The translations under genes and the position numbers were made by a program. A stretch of 41,853 nt of DNA from a virus: IMG/VR virus record IMGVR_UViG_3300013136_000016, positions 1 to 41,853 of that record; one strand, given 5' to 3'. Shown in pieces: positions 32,619 through 40,434 of the stretch. Within the stretch, counting starts at the first letter, position 1; each line of letters starts with the position of its first letter. The notes under the pieces are model-generated. The model had not been told where the DNA came from. It saw nothing but the letters and a program-made list of their open reading frames with translations, and did no database searches.

Positions 32619-34595
32619 CTACTTTATTGATAGGCAGTCCTCTTTCGCCTTCCTCGTGATCACCAGGTGATCTCCTTTTTTGACCTTATTGTCTACATAG
32701 GCTTCGGCTATGAGGTCCTCCAGGTGTGACTGAATGACTCGGTGTAACGGACGAGCTCCGAACTTTTCGTCGTAGCCTTTTTCGATAAGGAATTCCTTCG
32801 CCTTGTCCGTGATTTCGACGAAGTACCCATTTTCTTCTACTCGTTCCTTGAGATTGGCAAGTTCGATGTCAATGATCTTTCCGATGTCAGCCTTGGTCAA
32901 GGAATTGAAGGTGATGATGTCATCGATACGATTGATGAACTCCGGCGCGAACTGTTTGCTTACAGCTTTACGAAGAACCTCGTTCGCCAGTTCCTTTTGC
33001 CTTTCGATTTGACCGGCTGTTGCAAATCCTATGCCGGTTCCGAACTCCTGCAAAGTTTTTATCCCAACGTTCGACGTCATGATGATGACCGTGTTCTTGA
33101 AGTCAACGGTCTTTCCCAAACCGTCAGTCAAACGACCGTCATCGAGAACTTGGAGTAGCAGGTTAAAGATTGAAGGGTCTGCTTTCTCGATTTCGTCGAG
33201 AAGCACGACCGAATACGGCTTACGCCGAACTTTTTCGGTCAACTGACCGCCGTTCTCGTAACCAACGTATCCCGGAGGAGCTCCAATTATGCGGCTTCCT
33301 GAGAATTTTTCGCTGTATTCGGACATGTCAATACGAAGCAGAGCATCTTCCGAATTGAAAAGGAACTTTGCAAGCTGTTTTGCTAGTTCGCTCTTACCTA
33401 CCCCGCTAGGGCCGATGAAAAGAAACGTTCCAATCGGCTTTTTCTTTGACTTCAGACCGGCTCGTGAGCGTTTTATTGCCCTTGCGAGCTTATGGATGGC
33501 CGAATCCTGTCCGACTATGAATTTCTGTAGAGATTCTTCCATTCCGGACAGCTTCTGGATGTCAGTTCCCGTCATTTTATTGACCGGAATGCCAGTAATG
33601 TTGGAAACAAGCTTGGCTATGTCATCTTCGGTGACTGAAAAGCGATTTGCTTTCAGAGATTGCTCCCATTCTCTCTTTGCTTCTGTAATTTCATCGGCCG
33701 CCGCAAGAGCTTCATCCCTGAGTTTTGCTGCGGCTTCGTAATCTTGAGAATTTACAGCATCGTTCTTCTTTTTGATGACCCCGACCAATTTTTCTTCGAG
33801 AGTTTTGATGTTAGAAGGAACTACCACACCGTTTATATGAACTGTAGCTCCAGCTTCGTCCATAAGGTCGATCGCTTTGTCCGGAAGCCATCTGTCCTGA
33901 ATGTACAGATCGCTGTACTTGACGCAAGCGTCCAAAGCGTCCTCAGTGTACCTTACAGAGTGATGATCTTCGTACTTTTCCTTGATGTTCTCGAGGATTT
34001 CACAAGTTTCGTCAGCGGTTGGCGGATTTATGATGATTTGTTGGAACCTGCGGTTGAGAGCTCCGTCCTTTTCGATTGAATTACGGAATTCGTCGATAGT
34101 TGTAGCTCCAATGCACTGAATTTCTCCCCTTGCGAGAGCTGGCTTAAGAATGTTAGCAGCATCGAGCGATCCGCTTGCGGATCCGGCTCCTACTAAAGCA
34201 TGAACCTCATCGATGAACAGAATCATGTTTCCGTTGTGCTGGACTTCCTGAATTATCTGTTCCATTCGCTGTTCGAACTCTCCACGATACTTGGTTCCGG
34301 CAACGAGGTTAGCGAGTTCAAGGGCAATGATTCTTTTTCCGAGAAGTACTCTCGGACAAGTCCGGTTCACTATCATGGTCGCTAAACCTTCGACAATCGC
34401 CGTTTTTCCAACGCCAGGTTCTCCAATCAGCAACGGATTGTTCTTTTTCCTTCTCGAAAGTATCTGGCTGCATCTCTTGATTTCTGAGATACGGCCTACC
34501 ACTGGATCGAGCTTTCCGTCCATTGCTAATTGAGTCAGATCCTTACCGAAGACATCTACTAGAGGAGTTTTAGTGCTTTGAGCTGTCTTTACCAT
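32619..34595 (-). CDS. ClpC-like AAA+ unfoldase lacking the N-terminal domain
   Basis: 658 residues with two AAA+ modules: first Walker A GEPGVGKT (58-65) and Walker B LFIDE (126-130); a short UVR-like middle segment (DYEAAAKLRDEA, about 285-296); second Walker A GPSGVGKS (395-402), LLDEIE Walker B and sensor NRIDD. The gene starts just before the first AAA domain (LDPVVGRISEIKR), so the about 150-residue adaptor-binding N-domain of host ClpC/ClpA is missing. GIGFA (521-525) in D2 matches the (I/L)GF loop that docks on ClpP, so it could work with host ClpP. Its start lies inside the GIY-YIG gene's 3' end. Confidence 0.85.
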   Translation of the reverse strand: MVKTAQSTKTPLVDVFGKDLTQLAMDGKLDPVVGRISEIKRCSQILSRRKKNNPLLIGEPGVGKTAIVEGLATMIVNRTCPRVLLGKRIIALELANLVAGTKYRGEFEQRMEQIIQEVQHNGNMILFIDEVHALVGAGSASGSLDAANILKPALARGEIQCIGATTIDEFRNSIEKDGALNRRFQQIIINPPTADETCEILENIKEKYEDHHSVRYTEDALDACVKYSDLYIQDRWLPDKAIDLMDEAGATVHINGVVVPSNIKTLEEKLVGVIKKKNDAVNSQDYEAAAKLRDEALAAADEITEAKREWEQSLKANRFSVTEDDIAKLVSNITGIPVNKMTGTDIQKLSGMEESLQKFIVGQDSAIHKLARAIKRSRAGLKSKKKPIGTFLFIGPSGVGKSELAKQLAKFLFNSEDALLRIDMSEYSEKFSGSRIIGAPPGYVGYENGGQLTEKVRRKPYSVVLLDEIEKADPSIFNLLLQVLDDGRLTDGLGKTVDFKNTVIIMTSNVGIKTLQEFGTGIGFATAGQIERQKELANEVLRKAVSKQFAPEFINRIDDIITFNSLTKADIGKIIDIELANLKERVEENGYFVEITDKAKEFLIEKGYDEKFGARPLHRVIQSHLEDLIAEAYVDNKVKKGDHLVITRKAKEDCLSIK

Positions 34596-35184
34596 TTACT
34601 TTCTTTTTGCAATTTTCGAAATGCCATCTGTACATTCCGTTAGTTTTTCCGGAAGTGCCACAGTGTGGGCACGTTAATTCGCGAAATGCTGTTTTGTGTG
34701 TTTCAAAATATGCAGTTAATGTACTGCTAATTTTTTGTAATCGTTCACTTTTTTTAATCGGATCAATATTTTGCCAATCTCTTTTTACCGATTCTCTACG
34801 TTTATTTCTTTCCTCTTCTGCATTTTCAATTCCGTGAATTTGTTCATACGTTTTACCGGATAAAGCTGCTGATATGCGGTTCTTTGTTTCTATTGAGTGA
34901 TGCATTTTGAATCCTTCTCCACCGTCAGTAAAATTAGAAAGAATTCCGTCATTTGTAAGTTTGCCATATCTTAGAATGTATTCTTTTTCTAATCGACAGG
35001 CTTCCTCCCAAGAAATATTGTCATGTAATATTTCGACTTTATATTCTGTCTTCTTAACGATGTTATTCCATAGCGGATTGCGATTGTGTTTCTTATATGC
35101 ACGTCGGTAATCTGGCCCCAATCCTATTCCGATATAAAAAATAGAATTCGTATCTAATCGTATGTGCTGGTAGACATAAGCCAT
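34570..35184 (-). CDS. GIY-YIG homing endonuclease with C-terminal zinc finger
   Basis: 204 residues, AT-rich. The N-terminus has VYQHIRLDTNSIFYIGIGLG (the 'GIY' strand as VYQ, then YIG), followed by AYKKHNRNPLWNNIV (R..H) and EEACRLEKEYILRYG (the helix with the catalytic Glu). HSIETKNRISAALSGKT is a NUMOD3 repeat. The C-terminus has CPHCGTSGKTNGMYRWHFEN followed by C, a C2HC-type finger. The last 26 bases overlap the start of the ClpC-like gene in another frame. It sits on a late-type promoter and is free-standing. Confidence 0.85.
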   Translation of the reverse strand: MAYVYQHIRLDTNSIFYIGIGLGPDYRRAYKKHNRNPLWNNIVKKTEYKVEILHDNISWEEACRLEKEYILRYGKLTNDGILSNFTDGGEGFKMHHSIETKNRISAALSGKTYEQIHGIENAEEERNKRRESVKRDWQNIDPIKKSERLQKISSTLTAYFETHKTAFRELTCPHCGTSGKTNGMYRWHFENCKKKVNGKDSSKH

Positions 35185-35201
35185 AACTACTGATAATTTA
35201 G

Positions 35202-35211
35202 GTTATTTATC
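35202..35211 (-). promoter_or_regulatory. T4-like late promoter element (GATAAATAAC)
   Basis: Minus-strand GTGGATAAATAACCTAAA, 17 bases before the ATG of the GIY-YIG gene. Confidence 0.65.
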
Positions 35212-35227
35212 CACCAACCTTTCACGA

Positions 35228-35860
35228 CTAATCCCACCAGCCTTTCAGGCCGCTTCCGTCGAACCATTTATACCAAAGATCTTTCTTCTTTTTCTCTTCT
35301 TCTGTCATATCCTTGATGTATTCCTGGTAATCGTCGTAATCCTGACCTTCGAGGATCCTGAACAGTTCTTTCCATGTATCTTTTTCGATCTTGTGAGAAA
35401 GGTCTAAAAGGGCCTTATTTTTGGCTCTTTCTTCATCCGTTTCATCGTCAAGTAAGGCAACCATCCCGTTTTCGTCAGGCTTGCCAAAATTCCAACGCGT
35501 AACGAGCTCGTAACCTAATTCCTTCTCTGCGAGCTGAATAAAATCATCTTCGATGTGATGTTCGAGAATTTCTATTGCCCTACGCATTTTCTGAACCTTT
35601 TTGTTCCTAGGTTCTTCGATTTCGTGGCCGTGAAATTCCAGGTAATTTGCAGTACGCTCAAGGTTCTTTTTGAGCATGGTAAGTGCATCGCGAAAGTCGA
35701 ACTCGTAGTTATTCCAGAGTTCCTTTCTGAACTGCCAAACGTTGGTGCAAAAACGTGGAATATCGTACCGAAAAAGGTCGATAATCTTCCAGTACCACCT
35801 TTCGTGGATTCGAAGCTTCCTTAAGCTCTTGGCAAATGTGTCCGCAAATACGATATTCAT
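35228..35860 (-). CDS. Hypothetical acidic helical protein
   Basis: 210 residues with a Trp-rich start (HERWYWKIIDLFRYDIPRFC) and a charged helical rest (ENGMVALLDDETDEERAKNK; EGQDYDDYQEYIKDMTEEEK) ending in YKWFDGSGLKGWWD. Similar small proteins recur in large T4-like phages without known role. Preceded by a late-promoter-like element. Confidence 0.55.
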   Translation of the reverse strand: MNIVFADTFAKSLRKLRIHERWYWKIIDLFRYDIPRFCTNVWQFRKELWNNYEFDFRDALTMLKKNLERTANYLEFHGHEIEEPRNKKVQKMRRAIEILEHHIEDDFIQLAEKELGYELVTRWNFGKPDENGMVALLDDETDEERAKNKALLDLSHKIEKDTWKELFRILEGQDYDDYQEYIKDMTEEEKKKKDLWYKWFDGSGLKGWWD

Positions 35861-35877
35861 AAGGTACTCATCTTTTT

Positions 35878-35887
35878 GTTATTTACC
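35878..35887 (-). promoter_or_regulatory. T4-like late promoter element (GGTAAATAAC)
   Basis: Minus-strand AAGGTAAATAACAAAAAG, 17 bases upstream of ATG at 35860; it overlaps the stop of the preceding gene. Confidence 0.55.
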
Positions 35888-36319
35888 TTTTCCGTCGATG
35901 GCATGCTGATCTTCGACGATCCAGCGTAAGAAGGCACGAATGTTCATTTTGGTTTCGTGTTTCAGTTTCCTTCTGAACCTGTGAGCTTCGTGATCGAGGA
36001 TGTCATTCATCAATGCATAAGCTGCCTGGTAGAACCACTGTGAATGAAATCCCTGGTGGTTGTCAATGTAGACCATGTAATCTTTCGAATCGCTTTTTAT
36101 CATGATTATCAGGTCTTTCAGAACGATGAGAGTTTCGTTATCGATCCTGTCGTATCGGATTGCTTCAGGATGTTTTCTGGCTTCACCAACTACGAGATCG
36201 AAAATTTCTTTCTGCTCAAAGTTAAGGGTCTTTAGTGCGGATTTCTTCAACACGGACCTGCGCTTGATTCGCGTTTTAGCGTTCATGCGCTTAATTTTAT
36301 ACTGCAATTTTTTTAACAT
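35879..36319 (-). CDS. Hypothetical basic protein
   Basis: 146 residues with a Lys/Arg-rich N-terminus (KRMNAKTRIKRRSVLKKSAL) and a His-rich second half (MVYIDNHQGFHSQWFYQAAY, ILDHEAHRFRRKLKHETKMN). Could bind nucleic acid, but no known domain was recognised. Confidence 0.55.
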   Translation of the reverse strand: MLKKLQYKIKRMNAKTRIKRRSVLKKSALKTLNFEQKEIFDLVVGEARKHPEAIRYDRIDNETLIVLKDLIIMIKSDSKDYMVYIDNHQGFHSQWFYQAAYALMNDILDHEAHRFRRKLKHETKMNIRAFLRWIVEDQHAIDGKGK

Positions 36320-36342
36320 TTATGCATGTATTGCTTTGTACT

Positions 36343-36348
36343 ATTATA
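36343..36348 (-). promoter_or_regulatory. Possible sigma70-like -10 box TATAAT
   Basis: Minus-strand TTGGTATAATAGTAC, 23 bases before ATG at 36319, in a 37-base intergenic gap. No good -35 hexamer is visible. Confidence 0.3.
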
Positions 36349-36356
36349 CCAAATAA

Positions 36357-36731
36357 TCAAGCTTTCGGAAAAAAGTTGCGCAAGTCATTTTCCGTAACAA
36401 CAGTCTTCCGTGGCAATTCGAATTCAACGAAAGAATCGCTGACTCTCATGCTTTCGACGTGCTTCCATAAGCTGGGAATATCGAAACAGACAGGATTGTG
36501 ATCTTTGTCCCATGCTTGAACCTCAGTAGAATCCGAGTTCCTTTCGTAGAGGTACCAGTCAATCCATTCTGCCGCATCTCTTCCGTAATACGCATTAAAC
36601 AGGAGGCTTATTGCCCCAACCCAACCGTCCTCGTAATGCATGAGGGCTATTCCTAACTCCGACACTTCAAAGCTTTTCTTGCTTTGTTTTTCCAGAGTAG
36701 TTATTATCAGTTCAAATACTTCAAGTTTCAT
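36357..36731 (-). CDS. Hypothetical protein
   Basis: 124 residues. EDGWVGAISLLFNAYYGRDA then AEWIDWYLYERNS recalls the small conserved domain found in many T4-like phages and tied to nothing known. TGA stop. It overlaps the next upstream gene by 11 bases. Confidence 0.55.
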   Translation of the reverse strand: MKLEVFELIITTLEKQSKKSFEVSELGIALMHYEDGWVGAISLLFNAYYGRDAAEWIDWYLYERNSDSTEVQAWDKDHNPVCFDIPSLWKHVESMRVSDSFVEFELPRKTVVTENDLRNFFPKA

Positions 36732-36930
36732 CCAATTCGATTTTAGGGGTAACGGTTATTTTTTCGAAAAAATCTTCCAGAGCAGTTTCTATTCCAGCCG
36801 CTATGAGAAGCTGTAAGTCAGCAGGTCCATTTACTTGCTTGTTGCGTTGTGCCACTGCCAGTGCTTGGACGATGCTTTCTGCGTATTCGTTAGCCAATGC
36901 AGGTAGGTTTATGTCAGCTGGTTTTTCCAT
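36721..36930 (-). CDS. Hypothetical small protein
   Basis: 69 residues, a single amphipathic helical region (ALANEYAESIVQALAVAQRN) and an acidic tail. It overlaps both neighbours by 11 and 17 bases, which supports its being a real gene in the operon. Confidence 0.5.
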   Translation of the reverse strand: MEKPADINLPALANEYAESIVQALAVAQRNKQVNGPADLQLLIAAGIETALEDFFEKITVTPKIELDET

Positions 36931-37438
36931 TCAGTATTTCAATTATTTTTTCAACGTTGTCTCGCAGTCGTTCAGTAGTGTCCGACCAATCTCCTATGAG
37001 CCACACGTGATTGTCTTTGGTGATGTGAGGGTATTCCTCGGTCATGTCCTCGAACTTCGGAGCAACGTTCATATCGTCTATCGCTACCCAAGTTTTAATT
37101 TCATCCACGTGATCGTTCACCCAATCAGCAATCTGTTTTGCACGATCGTGTGGACCGGTAGAACTCATCTTAGCTTTTCTATCGTGAGTCACGTCGATAA
37201 TGACATTAGGTATTCCATAGAACTCAAAGAACTGACCGAGCTCATTGATCGTGTAGTGCTTCTTCCAATCCGAACTTATGACGACCTTTGCATCAGTCCT
37301 CCTTATGATTTCGGCCAAAGCATCGCAATCTTCCCTTTCCCATTCGTATGGCAATTTAAGAGTCTCACTCACCTTTACTCTGTGCGAATAAAGGCCGTAT
37401 GATAAAGGTCCGTCTATGTCAACGAATATTACTTTCAT
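36914..37438 (-). CDS. HAD-superfamily protein, SAK2-like
   Basis: 174 residues. KVIFVDIDGPLSYG is the HAD nucleophile motif (D-x-D-G), AKVVISSDWKKHY is motif II (Ser), and WVAIDDMN is motif IV (D-D). The layout VFVDIDG...A.i..rt.akvVISSdW...tv.eL...f...GI...iid.T matches the HAD_SAK_2 type phage proteins, which are linked to RNA repair or nucleotide phosphatase work. The two genes on either side are hypothetical. Substrate unknown. Confidence 0.65.
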   Translation of the reverse strand: MKVIFVDIDGPLSYGLYSHRVKVSETLKLPYEWEREDCDALAEIIRRTDAKVVISSDWKKHYTINELGQFFEFYGIPNVIIDVTHDRKAKMSSTGPHDRAKQIADWVNDHVDEIKTWVAIDDMNVAPKFEDMTEEYPHITKDNHVWLIGDWSDTTERLRDNVEKIIEILNGKTS

Positions 37439-37650
37439 TAGTCGATCAAATTGTGCAATTTTATGACGAACTTCGCATAGAGGTTCTGTCGTACAGTTTT
37501 TGCGATCGGATTCTTTTCTCTTTCCAACCTCGCCAGAAATAATTCTGTCAATCTATCAGCTGCTAGCAATTGCTGTGGATCGTTGCACGACATGATCACT
37601 TTCTTTACCCAGCGATACACGTCCTTATTTTCTTTTCCTTCTGCTGCCAT
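37438..37650 (-). CDS. Hypothetical small protein
   Basis: 70 residues, helical and basic (RWVKKVIMSCNDPQQLLAAD, RLEREKNPIAKTVRQNLYAK). It abuts the SET-domain gene and overlaps the HAD gene by one base. Confidence 0.5.
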   Translation of the reverse strand: MAAEGKENKDVYRWVKKVIMSCNDPQQLLAADRLTELFLARLEREKNPIAKTVRQNLYAKFVIKLHNLID

Positions 37651-37651
37651 A

Positions 37652-38053
37652 CTATTTTACTTCAATGTTAGTTCTTCCGTCGTTCCAATACTCCGGTCCA
37701 CCGTAGTAGACAAAAATTTCTTCACCAGCCTTTATGTCACGACTCGCAAAGAATTTGAAGGTCTTACGAATCTCATCCGATACCCAGTAAGCTGAGGCTG
37801 AGTTGCTGTGATTGTACATTGAACCTGCTCCTAATACTACCACTTGTTGAGTTGTTGGAGTCATCGAGCCGTTAGGATAATTGAATCGATAGTCCTGTAA
37901 AAGAGGAGAGGATTCGAAAGGCTTTAGACCCAAATCGAGGAATGGACATTCCTCGATAAGTTCTCCGGTTGATATGTCGTCGATCGCGAATACGCCCAAT
38001 CCGTGGATTGGGCTCGAAGCAACCTTTATTTTACGGCTTACGAACAGTTCCAT
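37652..38053 (-). CDS. SET-domain protein (putative protein lysine methyltransferase)
   Basis: 133 residues from the ATG at 38053, which overlaps the upstream stop (TAATG). A longer frame exists but runs into the upstream gene, so I prefer this start. It carries the SET motifs in order: SPIHGLGVFAIDDISTGELI, MYNHSNSASAYW (N-H-S, the SAM/pseudoknot part) and RDIKAGEEIFVYYGGPEYW (G-E-E-l-x-x-x-Y-G). A full SET core is about 110-130 residues, so this is a minimal domain without pre- or post-SET. It would methylate lysines using S-adenosylmethionine; the target is unknown. Confidence 0.8.
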   Translation of the reverse strand: MELFVSRKIKVASSPIHGLGVFAIDDISTGELIEECPFLDLGLKPFESSPLLQDYRFNYPNGSMTPTTQQVVVLGAGSMYNHSNSASAYWVSDEIRKTFKFFASRDIKAGEEIFVYYGGPEYWNDGRTNIEVK

Positions 38054-38459
38054 TAGCTTATGAATTCCGCTATTTTTCGATCGAGATCTCCGGCTACAAC
38101 GTGCGAACCGTACTTGGTGCAAAAGTGCGAGATGAGAGCTCCACCGTTAAATTCCAGGTACTGAACGATCGTCAGGTTCTGGTACTCTTTCATCCACCTG
38201 TAAGCATGCATGCGTATGCATTCCTTATAGATTAGATCCTCGGTGAAGGCTACTGGTTCTGGTTTTATTGACATTTCGTTAGAGACGTATTTTTCCTGCG
38301 TGATGGCATGGATTCGTTCCTTTTGCTTGGAAGTCAGCGAATGACGCGCATGCCACAGTTCGATGAGATCCTTTGCGAGTTCCTCGTCGTAATACGTACT
38401 TCCTTTGTCTTCGTTGATAGTAATAAGGATTCAGTATCCTTCACAGTAGTATGGCTCAT
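38053..38459 (-). pseudogene. Small conserved-looking gene with a single-base frame offset
   Basis: The frame from 38274 (MSIKPEPVAFTEDLIYKE...) remains open upstream to 38430 with coding-like text (ILITINEDKGSTYYDEELAK then DLIELWHARHSLTSKQKERI) but has no start codon. In the next frame, ATG at 38459 gives MSHTTVKDTE and ends exactly where the other frame begins. One missing base near 38431 would join them to a 135-residue protein. As it stands, only 38053-38274 (73 residues) has its own ATG. Decay, frameshifting or an assembly error are all possible. Confidence 0.5.
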
Positions 38460-38465
38460 ATCGAT

Positions 38466-38648
38466 TTAAGAATTTTTCCTTAACGATATTATACTACTGG
38501 CTGGCTGTTTGGGTTTAGCTTTGACCTGCGATTTTTTAGGTCTTGAGGGCTTCTTTTTCGGATTCTTTCCGAATATGTAAGGATCGCCGGCTTGAGTTAT
38601 TGCGGCTTGCTGAAGGAATTGAGTGAAGTTCTCGACGATCCTGCCCAT
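38466..38648 (-). CDS. Small basic protein with N-terminal head motif
   Basis: 60 residues. N-terminus MGRIVENFTQFLQQAAITQA has Phe8 and Phe11 as in two other proteins. The rest is Lys/Pro-rich (NPKKKPSRPKKSQVKAKPK), like a DNA-binding internal head protein. It is three bases from the next gene, an acidic coiled-coil membrane protein. Head-cargo role by motif and charge. Confidence 0.55.
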   Translation of the reverse strand: MGRIVENFTQFLQQAAITQAGDPYIFGKNPKKKPSRPKKSQVKAKPKQPASSIISLRKNS

Positions 38649-38650
38649 TT

Positions 38651-39118
38651 TTATTTCAATTGTTGACCGAAAATCATCGCTAGAATGATTCCGGCTAATG
38701 CTGTGAAAATGATCCAGAGGACTCTGGTAACCGTTGTCTTAAAGGAAAGTATCTCTTTATGCTCATCGAGCATCTTTTGGTATTCCTTTTCTTCAGCTTC
38801 CTTTTTTGTTTTGAAAGCCTGAAGGTCATGGTGTTCGGTTATGAGTTTCTGAAAGTCCTTTTCCTCAGCTACCGATTTCTTTCTGAACTCGGTATTCTTG
38901 TTGACCCTCACGACGATCCCGTCCTCTGGGTCCAATAACTGTCGCTTTATTGCACGCAGGTCCTCTTTTATGTCCTCCTGCGTGGAGTCGATATTGGTGA
39001 TCTTTTCTTGGATCGCCTTTAATTCCCCATTAGGAAATTGTTTTTTGATTATCTCTAAAGCTTCAAGGATCTCATTCATCATGAGATTAACATCGCCGTC
39101 TGTGCGAGGATCTGCCAT
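38651..39118 (-). CDS. Coiled-coil protein with C-terminal membrane anchor
   Basis: 155 residues. Residues 10-125 are charged heptads (KKQFPNGELKAIQEKITNID; EHHDLQAFKTKKEAEEKEYQ). The end, TRVLWIIFTALAGIILAMIF then GQQLK, is a single membrane helix. This tail-anchored layout resembles XhlA-type phage lysis proteins, but the family call is weak. It may be holin-associated or a membrane-bound structural protein. Confidence 0.55.
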   Translation of the reverse strand: MADPRTDGDVNLMMNEILEALEIIKKQFPNGELKAIQEKITNIDSTQEDIKEDLRAIKRQLLDPEDGIVVRVNKNTEFRKKSVAEEKDFQKLITEHHDLQAFKTKKEAEEKEYQKMLDEHKEILSFKTTVTRVLWIIFTALAGIILAMIFGQQLK

Positions 39119-39153
39119 TTTTAACCGAATTTTTTTAGTAAAGTTGAGTGTGA

Positions 39154-39438
39154 TTAGTCTACTGCTGGAGTTTCCTCAGGTTTCTCTCCGCCTTCTGGTT
39201 CTGCTGGTTTTTCAGCGCTTGCATCAGTGTCATCGAGAACAGTAACATCGTCTCCGCTTTCTGGTTCGATGGTAGCTACTGGAATTTCTGGCTCAGGAGT
39301 AGGTTCGCTATCGACCATTGCTGGCGTTACCATTCCACCCGATTGAGCTGCACAGAATTCTTCGAAGTTTAAGATTTTGGTTGAACCCTCAAGATTAGCA
39401 CCGTCCATGTTAGGCATGTTCATGTTATTGCCGTCCAT
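39154..39438 (-). CDS. Small acidic protein with head motif
   Basis: 94 residues, very acidic (TIEPESGDDVTVLDDTDASA then EKPAEPEGGEKPEETPAVD). Residues 20-29 read TKILNFEEFC, with the F-x-x-F motif at 25-28. It resembles the small acidic T4 prohead core proteins in composition, so a core-protein role is plausible. Late-promoter-like element 20 bases upstream of its start. Confidence 0.5.
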   Translation of the reverse strand: MDGNNMNMPNMDGANLEGSTKILNFEEFCAAQSGGMVTPAMVDSEPTPEPEIPVATIEPESGDDVTVLDDTDASAEKPAEPEGGEKPEETPAVD

Positions 39439-39458
39439 ATTCGTTAGGATAATTTTGA

Positions 39459-39468
39459 TTTATTTATC
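39459..39468 (-). promoter_or_regulatory. T4-like late promoter element (GATAAATAAA)
   Basis: Minus-strand AGGATAAATAAATC, 20 bases before ATG at 39438. Confidence 0.6.
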
Positions 39469-39510
39469 CTGAGGGGTGGAACAATTTGAGCCTCGCTCTC
39501 CCAAATTGTA

Positions 39511-40434
39511 TTAGGCAGTCAGTTTAGTCGAACAGATTGGACAGGCTTTCCAGTGACTTTTCACTTTAGCCCCACAGTTCGGGCATTTTCTACGAATCTC
39601 TCCGATTTCGATAGGTTTCGCACTTTCTGGTAGAATCCGATAGGAATACGTGTTGCAAGCCCACGAATTGAAAAATCCGTAAGTGTCGACCAGTTTTTGA
39701 TCGGACTTACCGCCCTGTTCAACGCGGCCAGTTTCCAAAGAAGATTTGGAAAGCTTGCTTCGTGTTTTCGATACCGTCGCTTGTTCCATATTAGCTGCAA
39801 AGTTGTCGTTGAAGTTCAACGAATCCTGAGAAGCATTGCACGAAAAACTGGCATTGTTCATGTAACAGTTCACGTCTGGTTGCGTTGTGAAGCTGGAATT
39901 AGCGTTGTTTGTCAGAGTGGTTCCAATGGACGATCCGACTCCGCCGGTATTCGTATGACTGAAGAAATAGTCATTACGGTAGAACGGTTGCGGTGGACTG
40001 ATCGTTATGGTTCCTGCTCCGTAAATCCAGGTGTTTGTATAAATTCCGGGGAATACGACCTGCTCGTCGTAAAAGTCCACCTTCACGAGTCCATTCAGCT
40101 GTGCTGCTTCGATCGCTTCGACGGAATTTTCGATTTCGTAGGTGTTGAACAGGAACTTGCGATTGATGTCAAGGAACCTCTCGAGATAAACTCTCTGACC
40201 GGGTTTCACGACGATTCCGCCACTGGAGACGTTAACTCCATTGATCATGATTTTTGCAAGAACTCTTGTTGTCTTGGGGTTCCACAATTCGATCTCGAAC
40301 GTTGAGCCGTTCTTGAGATAAACGTTTGAATCGTAGAGTTTGAGGCGATTTCTGTTCACAGTGATGTGAGCAGTTGGCCAATTATTGGCGTTTGAGCGAC
40401 CCACATTGAGGGTGCTCGATTGATTTTGGTACAT
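39511..40434 (-). CDS. Virion-associated protein with C-terminal zinc ribbon
   Basis: 307 residues. The first 140 residues are beta-rich: DSNVYLKNGSTFEIELWNPK, VLAKIMINGVNVSSGGIVVK and PGQRVYLERFLDINRKFLFN. This pattern is shared by a family of phage and giant-virus virion proteins. The middle is Asn/Ser/Thr-rich (TLTNNANSSFTTQPDVNCYM). The C-terminus has RKCPNCGAKVKSHWKACPIC, a zinc ribbon with two CxxC pairs. Function unknown; a fibre or decoration role is possible. The minus-strand leader is long (105 bases from the promoter box) and structured. Confidence 0.6.
   Translation of the reverse strand: MYQNQSSTLNVGRSNANNWPTAHITVNRNRLKLYDSNVYLKNGSTFEIELWNPKTTRVLAKIMINGVNVSSGGIVVKPGQRVYLERFLDINRKFLFNTYEIENSVEAIEAAQLNGLVKVDFYDEQVVFPGIYTNTWIYGAGTITISPPQPFYRNDYFFSHTNTGGVGSSIGTTLTNNANSSFTTQPDVNCYMNNASFSCNASQDSLNFNDNFAANMEQATVSKTRSKLSKSSLETGRVEQGGKSDQKLVDTYGFFNSWACNTYSYRILPESAKPIEIGEIRRKCPNCGAKVKSHWKACPICSTKLTA

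Noticed and set aside
38486-38491. TATAAT box as a promoter
   Set aside because: It encodes part of the 3' end of the 38466 gene and lacks a -35 hexamer at usable spacing.
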